A stretch of DNA of 64,000 bases from Balanoglossus misakiensis. Taxonomy: Eukaryota; Hemichordata. Location: assembly GCA_040954595.2 (NCBI GenBank), contig CM082585.2:9238001-9302000 (forward strand), given 5' to 3'. Each line of letters begins with the position of its first letter. Position 1 is the first letter of the stretch. The position numbers and the translations under genes are program-made. A model generated the notes under the pieces. The model was given only the letters and a program-made list of their open reading frames with translations. It did not search any database and was not told the DNA's origin. Of this stretch, positions 37,701 to 50,700 are shown in pieces.

Positions 37701-37854
37701 TCCGGTTCAAGTAATTATACAATTGCTCATAATTATTTCTGGCCAACGATGATTAATAGACACACACATGCAGGTATATTCGCATGTAACTTCAATGGTG
37801 ACAATCGTTGGGAGATATCAATACTTGTGTGCTATGTCATTTCGCCGATGCGCC

Positions 37855-37954
37855 ATGGCGAGTCTAATCAGGTGTTTTTCTTTTTGTGCCCCACCATTTG
37901 TGAAACTGAACTGGAACTTGAAGTCGGCTGGATTGAGTATTGCAGATAAAGCTG
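37855..37954 (+). other. Candidate first coding exon of gene F (option 2)
   Basis: ATG at 37855 in a good context (GCGCCATGG) opens 33 codons plus one base, ending at GCTG|GTAAGT in phase 1. Spliced to 41910 it reads GLSIADKAEFWEAF, the same length and register as the calmodulin segment before EF-hand 1. This model gives a 177-residue protein and keeps the ancestral intron position. Confidence 0.35.
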
Positions 37955-38103
37955 GTAAGTGCGATTGATTTTATTGTTGATTTATGTTTATGACGGGTGC
38001 AGGAATTCTCAGGTGTGCGTCAGGTTGGGGGAGAGAGGGAGAGAGAGGGGGGAGAGAGACAGGTTCAGACAGGTTCATACATTTAACACACACAAATACA
38101 AAT

Positions 38104-38106
<3 letters not shown>

Positions 38107-38173
<67 letters not shown>

Positions 38174-38187
38174 GCACGCACGCACTC
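38107..38187 (+). repeat. (CA)n followed by (CGCA)n microsatellite
   Basis: About 31 CA units to 38169, then CGCA units. Reading frames across it (Thr-His or Cys-Val repeats) are artefacts. Confidence 0.95.
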
Positions 38188-38830
38188 TTGCGCGCGCACA
38201 CAGACGCACACACAAGAGAGAGGGACAAATGGCACGCAACTCGAGAGTGTTGCAATGTTGGAGGTCGCGCACTAAAAACCCTCAAACGGATGCATAATTA
38301 ATAGCACTCGATGTTATGGATGAGATAAACCAAGAGAATGCAAATGAACCTCCTGGGCCAACGAGTATACCTATCTGTCCGGGAATTTTCGGTTGATTTA
38401 AAATGAAGTAGAGATTTGCATTGAGTTCGCATTTGAACTGATGGAGCGAGAGTGAAGGGCACGCACTGAAATGACATCAACAAATCGGGACAAAGTTGAG
38501 AGCTAAAGGCAGATAACGTTCGCGCTTATCGAGTACCTGACCCCGAATTAATACACGAATTGATCCTTATTATTGACAGCATTGAACTAAGTGAGTAAAT
38601 GTACATAGCTTTATTATAACTCTATATGCGCAGCTCTTCATTGTTCGAGGTGAAACCGTTTTTAAATGCGCGGACACGGAATATCGTGTTTTACTCACAT
38701 TATGACGGCAACGTGACCATCAAACACGCATAATATTTGACCTTTTACGTCAAGATCGCGAGCGGGGGCGATGACGTCACTTGGGAAGAATAACATTAAT
38801 GGTTCAACTGATATATTTATCTTTGAACAG

Positions 38831-38855
38831 GAAATCTCACTTACATTCATGAATG
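38831..38855 (+). other. Candidate small exon of gene F (option 3)
   Basis: 25 nt between a good acceptor (TATCTTTGAACAG) and a consensus donor (AATG|GTAAGT), entering in phase 0 and leaving in phase 1 like exon 2 of the other genes. Preceded by an ATG-only exon (for example 32965-32967) it would read MEISLTFMNEFWEAF. Confidence 0.25.
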
Positions 38856-40787
38856 GTAAGTTATAACCGCGCTACGGTTCATCGCGATTTCGTTCCAAAA
38901 ACGACCGAAGCGAACGAATGACAGACGACAGAAAACTTCACTGACTTCACAACAAACTCTTTCCCTCCTCACGTTTCATCTTTATTGCTAATTATTCGTT
39001 CCATCTGACTTGATCGCTCAACACTGACGGCTTGTGAAGATCTGCATAGTTTCTCAATGCATAATAAACTGCGCGTGACGTTACCACGCCGTTTTATGAA
39101 TTGGATTTTCTGAGTTCTTTGGTCGCGATGAATTAACTGGCCGCAAATCCGGAAATTGGCGCGCATCTGGCACGGAAGGGACGGTTTGGAAGTCGTCACC
39201 GCAGCTCGAACGGAAGGCTGATGCATCTGTTTGAGATGCAAAGAGCGTCAATGCCGAATCATAATCAAGTTAGGAATTTGGCTTCCAAGAATCGCGCGGG
39301 GTGGGGGGTGATGACACTGAGCAAATGGAAATTAAGGAAGGTTAATAAACTTAAATTCAATGATATTGAGAGTCAGTGGCCAAGGAGTCAAATTTCTTTT
39401 CCCGCATGGTATATATTGTTCTGGCCCAGAGAAATGTAAATTTTAAAACTATTACAGTAAATTACTTTTTTTCAATTGTAGCACTAAATGGGTACTAAAC
39501 AGGGAATGTTGACGAGGACGTTGCTTCGGCTAAGAATGCGATACATCTGCGTGCCATGTTTATTATTTAAAACAACCCTGAAAAAACGCCCTCCCTTGCG
39601 GTTTCATTGAACCCTGGTTGACTTGGGTTGTATAGAGTTTCTCGGCTGTTTTTTGACATCGTGGATATTTATATCGTGCAGGGAATTCTCAGATGTTATT
39701 TTGGAGATGTCTGGAGCTGTAAATTATGGGGTTCCACTTTGAGGCGGTTATATAGTTTACACACATCGCAAATATATGTGACCTCGCACTACAGCTACGT
39801 GCTTGGTGGGAGACCATTTTAACACTCTTTTCAAAAACATTCTCAGCTGCACATTCTTCGTGTGGCGATCGTTTGCCGGGAAATTTCAGTGGCAACCGAC
39901 CGACGTTTTTTACCAAGGATTCGTGAACACCCTCAAACTGTCAAAGCAAATCTTCCCGACCACATGCATACCGTGCGCATTAATCTGCCAATATTTTAGT
40001 AGGTAAACAGTCTTTCCGGCGTGTTTCTTCCGGGTTTATCACTACCTGATCCATGTATAAGTATCACGAGTTCTTTCCAAACTGCAAAAAAGTGCAGCGT
40101 TCCCCCACTTAATAACGACATTCCGTTCACGAGACGCGGTGAAAGACAGCAACGCCATGCTTCATGTATTACACGTCCATACAGTGCACTTCTGTTGAAT
40201 AGCACAGTAACTGCACGTCGGTCGAAAGTAGACCTCTCAGAGATTCATGATAAAACGGTTATCTCCCATTAGAATAATCGTCATGTCTGCTGCCTTGGAG
40301 AGCAGAATAGAATTACAAAGAAGAAACAACGCATTATTTGCAATTCGTTGCACTGGCATTGCACTTTACCTGCAGGCTGTATATACTGCATTTCATATTT
40401 CGCACGGGTTGTACAAACAAACCAGGAGAATGTGACCTGGTTACGGAATTTCTACGGTAATAATATCTTGTTCTAGTTGCGTGTGAAGACAGATGGGGTC
40501 ATAAAAGTTTAAACGATGTGAGGCGTTTTAAAACAGGTTGTTTTCGCCACCGAGTTGATATAAGTCTATATCGGGCCATACACAACATCAGGCGTGACCT
40601 GCTGTGACTTGGGATATCAGAACTGTTTGATAAATCGAGGAGGAAAATTGTGGTTGCTATCCGTTCACGGTCAACATATCCTGCGGAATGTCACGGGTTA
40701 ATGTTATCATGCCAACGATGTGGTTATATAGAGGAATCTATTCTTAGCAACAGGGGAAAAGAAGTTGAGCGTGTTTTGCTCAAGGTT

Positions 40788-40789
<2 letters not shown>

Positions 40790-40847
<58 letters not shown>

Positions 40848-40864
40848 GTTACCACCACCACCAC
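40790..40864 (+). repeat. (ATC)n then (ACC)n microsatellite
   Basis: About 19 ATC units followed by ACC units. Poly-Ile or poly-Asp frames across it are not genes. Confidence 0.95.
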
Positions 40865-41773
40865 CGTCTTCAGTAATTATGTCCGTTCCTTGCTTCCTGG
40901 CGTGTATACTTTGTTTACATTTCTCATGATGAAGGTTCTTTTCTATGCCCTGTCTCTCCCCCACCCCCTCCCTCTCTCTAATATGGTGTGCGCATTTCTG
41001 CATTAATTAGCTCAGGAATCTATTTTCCTGGTTGACTCACAAACCATCGACACCGAGCATCGACCTAGTTTTGCCTTGTGAACTTTAAAAAAACTGCCAT
41101 AACAACGACACTGTTGCTTTACAACACTGACAGCGCCCCCAGCTTCGTTGAGAGAAACGCCAAAATAACTCTCTGCATCTGGACCATACCATTCGGGGGC
41201 AATTCACTCGTGACGTCACGCGCTCCGGCTCGCATCGTTTCACGGTGTCACAATGCAGGTTTAATACTGATGCAGATTCGAGCGCACTCCGTCGGCGATA
41301 TCGTATTGGCGAAGAGACAGCCGGGAAACACGAACATTAACTATCGCTTCCGTTTTATTTTCTAAGTGTCGACAAGGACAAGCTGTGTTTTTCCACAAAG
41401 CGTTCATTCGATCTCCTGCAACGTGATTGAGTTAGTGTGTTTACAACGGGCATTCTGTTCATCAATTATGTGACGAGGTTTCATCTGCAATTTATTACTG
41501 CTGCTCGTATCGCTGCTTATTACATCGGCTGTCACCTCGATCATTTCGCGTGAACTCTGACGGGGCGACTGTTGACTTCAGCGCACGGCCGCAAAAAAAC
41601 AGCCAAATACTACACGTTCAGTTCTGTGTACGCGCGTATATGAGTACGAGAACCTGGTTGCATCATTCCTGGCCCGAGACTCTTCGCAATTTTCACTTTG
41701 ATTTCAAGGGCTTGATTTGAATACTTTTCAAACTGCATCTCTTTGTGTCGTGCCTTCTGGATTTCTCTGCACA

Positions 41774-44700
41774 ATGACGCAACCGCCCCAGCCGCAGCCG
41801 AGGAGACGATCCCGGTTGCCGCAGCTCTCGCAGTTCAAGAATTTCCGTCTCCGGAGCCGAGTTGTAGGCGGTTTCTCACAGCACAAAATTATCCATTCTG
41901 TTGCTCCAGAGTTCTGGGAGGCGTTCTCCTTGTTCGACAAGAATGGTGACGGGACCATCAGCATCCTGGAACTCGGGACGGTGATGAGATCGCTGGGACA
42001 GAACCCAACTGACGAGGAACTTCACGACATGATCAAGTGCGTCGATGAAGATGGTGAGTATTAGACAGAGAGCATTTCTCTGTATATGTACATGTGTGTG
42101 TGTGTCTGTGTGTGTGTCCATATGTTGCTGTAGCTCCGCACCAATTCAAAATCACATCTGGGTATCATCAACGGAGAAACCGAAGGCTTGGACGAACCCC
42201 TCTCGGGCAATTGTCAATCGTTGGAGTCCCATTTCTGGGTCCGAACGCAGCCACCATTTCGAGGGAGAGTTTTCTGCACTCTCGTTGCAGTTGACGAGTC
42301 TAGCACACCAATATCTACCATCAAACGACTCGGCCGTACAACTTGCGACTGAAGCATGCAAATAAGTTACACTTATGACACAGATACATGTATAACGTAC
42401 GTAGTAGCACACGCAGTCGGGCAAAATACCCGGACAGTCGTTCAGGCTAGGGGGGCTATCAAAATAACTGCGTGCCTATACTAAAAACGCGACCTTCACA
42501 TGTGGCCTGCCTGCCTGTATGTTGTGACGGACACGCCACAGGCTGCAGTCGGTGTCTTCAAGCTGTTTTCCATCCTCGCCAGGCAAACAACGTTTACTCG
42601 GACAGCTTGACTGCGCCGTTCTTATCCTCCAGGGGATGGGAGCGTGTGCAGGCTTGGCCGAGTCTTACACGGATCGGATGATGTCTGCGTTCGTGCTCGG
42701 CGACAAATATTAAAACCATCGACTCGCTGATTGGGAGAGTTGGGTTCTGATTTACCCTTTGTTCATTTTCTGAAACCTCTTTTTCCTCATGGCCTGATAT
42801 TTAATGTGGACACTTTCAGGTCAAAGACAAAGGCCTTAGACTGATAAATTATGTAAGGGTAATTAGCTTATGGATATTACACGGGAGGCCGCATGGAAGT
42901 CACGTATATTGTGACACTGAAAAATGCTATTAGTAAGGCAGTGGACCGGGACACCATTTTTCTTAATTTCGAAAGGAAATATTTCAATTAAGCACACGCT
43001 GGTTTATACACTTGCGAACGGAGATCTATGTGATATAGAATTGCTGTCGTTGCAGGCTTCGTAACTATGTCGTGTCATGCTGCAGTATGGGGGAAAACCC
43101 GTGTATATTCAACAAGAACGCGACGATCCATATATTTAATCAATTTTAAGCTCTTGATCCTCACAGTCCGTGTGCGTACACATTATGCGTCAGGTGGCAC
43201 TGTGGTTTCAACGCGAGAATGATTTTTTTGTTCAAAGTGACGCATTTTTCTACGAACCCCCACCCACCCGAATAACACATTAACTGGTTGGATCTCGAAA
43301 TTGCAAAGCGGACGACGGTACGGGTGTTCATACTTTAAGCGTCTTTGACGGGTAGAATTCTGGCTCGCAATTGTGAGGACTGATTGAAAAATTGTGTATT
43401 TTGATACATGATGCCTGAACGTAATCCATGACTGATTCCTTGTCCTGGGACAATGTGCGTTGATTTCAATGATGTTCATTAAATAAAGCATGGTTCGTGC
43501 CCATAGGAATTACATAACGCGTTTGCTGTTTTATTCGATTTCGCGGTACACTCCGAAAATTAGGGATTTTTTTTCTTCAACATGACACCGGCAGCCATGT
43601 TTTTAAAGTCACTGTGACGGATAGGGATTGAGTCAGATTGCCAAACAAATTTCTCCATGAACGTTTCTGAAACACATTTCGCATTTTTTCGAGTATACGC
43701 CATGCTTTCGAATGAACGAACACGTTTCAGACAATCACACGGCATCGTTTTGGCATATGGATGTATTGTAACGGTAGCTCGTTTCATTTCTTTGCAAGTG
43801 AATTCACATTGTGAATTTAATATTTCGTTGAATACCGAATACTTTACAGTCGCGCTTATTGCGGAATATCGTTTAATGACCCTTATTAGAATTTCATATT
43901 TGCGGACGTCATTACACGACGTAGTAAGTCTACCGGTAGGAAATTGCACACGTAAGGCTCGTGTTGTTACCGACATAATTCCACTTTCAAATTGTTTGTC
44001 GATTCTATAAAATACAAAAAACAGTCACAATTTTCATGTACGCAATTATCACAAAAATGCCCACGCTATTTGCTTTTCTATTTACCGATAACTTGAATTG
44101 GCCGGTTTTTAGCACTCGTCCCAGCAGAGAAGTCATTGAATCCGGCACGTGTATTGTCAGCGCCGGGAATGTTGTGGAAATGGCCGCCATCTGGTGAACA
44201 ACATCGAGGCAAATATGGAATCAATCATTCGTGTTTACTCAGTTCGGACGTCGGTTGCGCGCTGGCGCATCACGATGTTAAAGATTTTTTTTTTTAATTA
44301 CGACACACGGGTTGGTCGTCAGTTATTATCGATGTGACCAATTACACAGCCGGGTAGCGAGCGTTGCCGCGCCGTGTTGTACGCAAAGACGCGTCCGCGT
44401 CCATCACGCGCGCGCGCACTTGGCATGCGGAGCCACTCTCGTCGTCTCTCTAACATCGTTTGATCTACTCTTGCCGCCGTCGATCGCACTTTACCGCCAC
44501 TACGCACCTGTCGCTGAATCCTTTGAAAAAAACAGTATTTCCATTTGACTTGAGTTGCAGAAATTATGGGGTAGCCGACTCGTTACCGCTTTGTAAAAGA
44601 ACACAATAAAAATGTAGTCATATTAATTTTCATGTATGCAATTACTTCAAACTGCTCTACGCTCGTTACTGCGACCACTTTCCGACAAATGAGCATGCGT

Positions 44701-47700
44701 GACGTCTATAACAGACGATAATCTTAATGGTGATGAAATATTACCTATCAAATTTAACCACTTCACTACAATACTCTACACTGCGGCACACTACACTACA
44801 CTACACTACAAATACTTTTCTTTTAATATCCGAGTTTTCTGTGTAATATCGACCGTCACGCTGAAAGATATATTATATGCCCACAGTTCCCACGAGTCTC
44901 CCACTATTGCTTTCCATTTCCAGGCAAGTCTCCTCCACACAGGGTTTGGTTTGGTATAGTAATTGATCGAAAGTCCCATCAAGGCCGATTATGATTATCA
45001 ATGAGACGAAATATCGTCATGTCTGTCTGTTACAATAATAGCCCCTTCGTCGTCTCGATTACTACTGGCAGTTACTATAAATACAGGAATATCGTGACGA
45101 GTCGTCTACGTGGTTATTTTTATTTAGTTGTAAATACTTAGTAGAATAATGCACACTCCCTTTGCCTTTAAGTGACGAACAACAATCAAGTTTATATTAA
45201 ACGCCAAACGATCTAAATTAAGTCCCGTTCTCCCATTTTCATTTCGCTGTGGAATTACCCAACATTCCACTCGCCGCTATCCCAAAATGTCCATGAATCC
45301 AGAAAGATTGTCCAGGACATTTTGATAAACACACATGGAAATATTTGTTGGCAATCCATCCGTGTCCCGGTCACAGCAGACCTCAGAAATATCCCTTGCG
45401 TCCAACATTCCTGAATACCTTTACTAAACGATACGGCACACACGAGAACTGAGCAAAAACTCAATTTTACAAGCTTGTTACAGGTTTCCCCACAGGAGGT
45501 TCTGTTTGTCTGCGCACAGAAACAGCAATTTAGATTACATTAAATTTACAACTGTATAGCGGCGGAAAACCCCAGTCATTTGCATTCTAATAGAAACTTC
45601 TCTATTGCTAAGTGTGTTAGGTCTTTACCAAAGGCATTTTGGATACAATCTACTTCTGCCACAATGAAACTCGGGGACCTAATGGATGTCAAATCGCGTG
45701 GAAGTAATCAATTGAGCCGTAATTAAGAACGAAGCTTCGAAATGTCGCGTGGTACTAGTACTCTACTGTTGAAAACCCGCGCAAAATGCTCAAGTCTTTC
45801 GCAACAGAGAAACATCAGACATATTCTGCCGAGAGGCAATTCTGATTCTGATCAATTACAAATATCCCCACTGCATCCCAAGTGCGCCATAAAATAAGCC
45901 CTCAGACGCAAAACACACGACTGTAGATCAATCCGATGGATCACCTGTCTGTATAATTTCCAATATTTGACGGAGTTTGGGAAAATATCCTGTGGCAACA
46001 GAGACAGCGATGGGATGTGCGTGTAATCCGCCGCGAGGGTAACGCGCAACAGATGGGCATCGAATCTCACATTACTTCATGACAAATTTGCTCGGTGTAA
46101 TTTTACAAACTAGTCTGCTTCGACAGAGGACGGCAAATAAATCCTTGTGGTGTTCCGTTTCTTGACAAGAGCTTAATATAGTGAGTAGCGACACGCCATG
46201 AATTCAGGCATCACTTCTACATCTATGAGGCTGTGGTGTGGTTTAACCTTCGCGGGATATTCATCTCGCGTCAGATTTCCGCGGTACTTTTATTCTACAC
46301 ACTTTGCTATACCGGGATAATATACCAATAGTATCTTTTGTATACACTTAAATACATGTACACACAACCATGTCCATACTTTCACGTTAAACACATCATT
46401 ACATGTAAAAGACATGTAAGTACTTGCCAATCGCTGAAAACACTTTAATGGATGTTTTTTTAGTACAGATTTACAGTTGTTTGTTCCAACAACTGATAGT
46501 CTACAAACGTATTTCCTAATTCCGCGAAAATCGCATTTATCTCGAGTCGGTAATTGGAGATGTCAGTTTGAAAAGAGAGAAAGAAACTGAGGAGCACTTT
46601 GCCTTCGGGCGCACAATAGAAGAACATTTCTGGCGAAGCTTTTATCGTCGATGCCGTTGGCACTTGGACGAGTCTCGCGAGGGATATGCCCTAAAGTAGC
46701 CATGAGATATATATTGTATCAGTCGCGACCTGTCTCTTCGGTTCTACACGCAAGAACGACTTGTTCGTGTAAAAAAATCGTCCCGCACAATCGGCTGTCG
46801 TCACCTCGGGAAGTGATGTTTGCACCTGCATGTAGGCGCGTAAACATACAAAACATTATTAAGGTCGCAATTTAGAGGGGAACTCACATGACCTTAACCA
46901 TATCACTTATATACACCCACGTGGTCGACTAATTTCTGTAAATATTGGTTTCCTGGTTCGTGATATATAAAGTTACATTCCCATTTGTACAAACAACATT
47001 GATGAACCCGTGCACTCTCAGGTAACTGCGCGCATGAATGCTTGTGTGGTATGAATTACTCGCCGTTAACGTATATCAATGTGTAGTTTCGGGTATTTTC
47101 ATTGCATTGACCTACGATGTCGTGGCGGGAGCCAATTTTTCGCACTACAGATACGGTTATTTAGATAGTTCAGTAGTAATTAGCACAGTCTATTTTAAAA
47201 TTAAACACGAGATATTCGCTAGCCATTTGCACATCGCTTCATGTTCCGAAAATTAACACCCCCTCCCACTGATGAACTGGAAGGCACGGACAGATTTGTA
47301 ACACGACGACCGCGGCTGTAACACCACCGGCATCCAAATTTACGACGCTTCGTACGCTAATTGCCGTGTGTATACAATCAATCAAGTGCCTGGAGATCAT
47401 CACCGTACCCTGTCCTTGACCAAAGTGAACCTAATGAGCTAATTATTGCTGTAACTTGAGAATGTAGACCCAATTTCCTCTCCGAGTCACGCCCTCACGT
47501 AGGTCTTCCTTATCGTTCGTCAGCCTCGTTCTGACTTGTAGTGCAGAGCCCAGTCGTCTGCACGTTGTCTCGAGAAAACGTTTAGTTTTTGTAAGTGTAA
47601 TGGCTTCGAAGTATTTCCACGCTGTGGGTCGCGGTATTTGATACGAGATGGCAGCTTCCCACAGGGATATAGGGCGACCAGCGTTTGTGCAAACAACAGG

Positions 47701-50700
47701 CTGAGAGACCAGCAAAAGTTGCAACTGGGAACGGGGGTGTAGGCGCCATTTTGAATAAAGGGTCAAGTACATCAATCGATGCTCTGGCAAGTACAAGTTC
47801 TATCGTTTGCAAGTTCTTGTTTACAAATAAAGTACCTCGACCTTCAACTTCGGTGGCAAACGATACACGATTCTGGGACAAGATCGGGTTGGAGATCTTG
47901 ACAAATGATGAACACTCAACAATTGAACGACGCAGAAACTGGACCTCAGAAACGACATACAAAAATGTCACCAAAAACAACCAAAATCAACATCTGCTGC
48001 CGTGAACCAATCGCTAAAATGTGCAAAACCCGCAAAAACATCAATAAAATAGGAGAAGGCCACCCCACGCGATAATACTAATTTACGAGGTGCTAAGACA
48101 GAGTGATATAACAAGCTTACCGGATTACATCATCACCTATTACATAAAACATCTGTATTTTTCGCACATAAATCTAATATTCGCACGTACTTTCTCTAGA
48201 GACTTGATGACGTTTTACTCGTCACGTGTCTCATCTAAAAACAGAACGTGGGATTTGTGAGTGTAATAGGGTCTGGTTCATTCGGCAATTTCATCATAAT
48301 TGCTATCATAATCCTGCAACGATCCACTGCGCACAGTCATCTGGGCATGACACGGCGTCTATTCCCAGAAACAGAATTAAGACAAACATTATTATCAAGT
48401 CGTACGATTTATCGCAATTTCCTCTCTCTCGGGACAGAAGTTATGTTCCCCCGTTAATAATTATTGCGCACTCGAGTGTACTACGCGATATTGCTATTAC
48501 ACTCACTGCCGCGATTATTAATATATTTGGAGTTTCAATTATATTATCCTGAAATTACATCCCGACGGACCCCACACCAAAAAAGCAGGACTTCAAATTT
48601 AATATCACAAAAATAAAAGAAGTAACATGCAGAGAAGTAAATATGTACCGACTTATAATATACACCCGCCGTCCCTATAAATAACGTTTCTAATTATAAA
48701 CCTATACCTGCATCTTTTCAGGATCTCTCAAAATATCGTAACTGAATTGAGTTCATCGACTGGTTATTATTTACTAAAATTGACTATTTTATAGTGACAT
48801 CGCTATCTTGTTTACCCCCCCCCCCCACCCAGTGACCTCAACAAAATCTTTAACATTCTTAATTACCGTAATTACCCTTACACATTTCATTCCATAAAAA
48901 ACATACCAGGTGTGTTTAGTTTTCTAAAATAGTACATTGATGTAAATCCCAGACAAATAACTTTCATTATGTAATGTGACATTTGAATCAGAAAAATAAT
49001 CCAATATAATTGGATGTCGGTTAATGTGTTATGGTTCCGAACAACTGTTGTCTTTTAGCGACCACCCGGTCGATCCAACGGCTGGCAACAGATGGCGTTT
49101 GAAACACGTAACACACAATTTCTGCCCCGTATCGCCTCTTCCGCAGGAAAGACCAAATCGACTGCTTCGTGGAATATTAAGTCTTATAATTTGCCCATTT
49201 TTGGTTGTAATTCACAGGTACGCGCTCACACGGCATGTCAATGAGTTTTATGAATCATCATCAAGGTGATAAACACCTACACACTCGCCAATCCCAATAA
49301 GGAGATCTCACTCGCCCTCGGGGTCCCGGGAGAGAGAGATTATCTAATCTTTGGGAATATAAAAACGAACGGGAAACCCAACACTCAACATCATTTTTTC
49401 ATCACATTTTCCCCGCAGGAAACGGCGAGATAGACTTTGAGGAGTTCCTCACCATGATGGCCAAGAAGCTGCGGGACATCGACATCGACGAGGAGATCAG
49501 AGACGCCTTCCGGGTCTTCGACAAAGAAGGGAAGGGGAGCATCACCTCCAAGGAACTCAAGTACGTCCTCACGACGTACGGCGATACACTCCCGGATGAA
49601 GAGGTCCAGGAAATGCTGACAGAGGCCGACACGGACGGCGATGGGTCCATCAACTACTCAGGTGACTATGGTGGCAGATTCTTTGTCTCTAGCTATTTTG
49701 AGACCCCACTGACAAAAAGTCAGACAGACAGACAGACAGACATACACACCGAAACATGAAAATGAGGGGTGGGGTAGAATTGAGAATCCAACCGAAAAGA
49801 AAAGTCGAAGTGGTATGCCGAAAAATTAGTACTGACCCCAATCTGTCACTGAATGAGGTCGAGCCACAGGGAAATATTCAAGATTCCTATATAGAGTTGA
49901 GCTGTGACAGCCTATGATTGAGCACATTTGAGTGAGCAGAACAGCATAAATAGCCTACCCATGTAAACTAACCAAGATAATGTCAAAAGTGAGCGATAGA
50001 AGGAGTCTAAGAGTATGGACTATTTATATATCATATAAATGCGTCTGGTTTCGGGAAATATCTGATTAGCACACAATAACTATTAGGCCTATGATGTCAG
50101 AAAGACGCAAAGAGAGGCATTAGATTCTTTAGTTAGTCGGACGCACAACATCACCTGCGTTGTTTTCAAGTTATCATTGTTGTCATCTAAACTTTGAAAC
50201 ATCGACGTCACTACTAGTTACAAAGAACAAGTTGCATCTACATTGTCGTAAAATGTTAGCTGTGAACAATTGAAATTCCGACGAAGAACTTTTGCGCAGA
50301 CGACCATTATCTTTCCCGCGCGCGCCAACGGATAATCGAACGCGGTCGTGTGCATCTGCAGAGTCTGTGTTCAGAATCGAGTATAGAATTCAAACGCGTT
50401 ATGCCTGTCTTTTGAACATTTAGGAGCAGACTTGCTTTGAGTCAATATTGACAAAGCTTCTAGCCAGTCTTGCAATACTTCAGACAATTAATGAAAACTA
50501 ATGAAGCAGACATTTCGAAGATATTTATGAAGCAGGCGAAATGGCTGCCATTTTCAAACTATAAGACGAGCCATAAAATTAATACTGTACCTGGAGGTCA
50601 GTGAGGAGTTTTTTAATCAAATCATAATTGCCCTCCTAAATACAACGATTTCAGTTTAATAAAATAGAGAAATATTCGGAATGTGCTTGGTTAGACTGGT

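Larger units (their letters stand above)
29073..41773. other. Large spacer between genes E and F
   Basis: 12.7 kb with no certain gene. Contents: the 3' UTR of E; (CAC)n at 30982-31021; a LINE remnant at about 31795-32180; a CpG-rich stretch at 32750-32970 that ends in an ATG|GTAAGA junction; a small foldback at 34115-34201; a CpG-rich stretch at about 37490-37700; (CA)n at 38107-38169; and (ATC)n at 40790-40848. Three candidate 5' exons of gene F lie here (35463-35499, 37855-37954, 38831-38855). The rest shows nothing I can name. Confidence 0.5.

Noticed and set aside
37366-37752. 128-codon plus-strand frame with an Arg-rich second half
   Set aside because: It covers a CpG-rich, stop-poor stretch; no domain, no fitting splice sites. 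It is better read as promoter-like DNA.
37959-38301. Frames with Thr-His or Cys-Val repeats
   Set aside because: They are translations of the (CA)n microsatellite.
40650-41006. Frames with poly-Ile (plus) or poly-Asp (minus)
   Set aside because: They are translations of the (ATC)n microsatellite.
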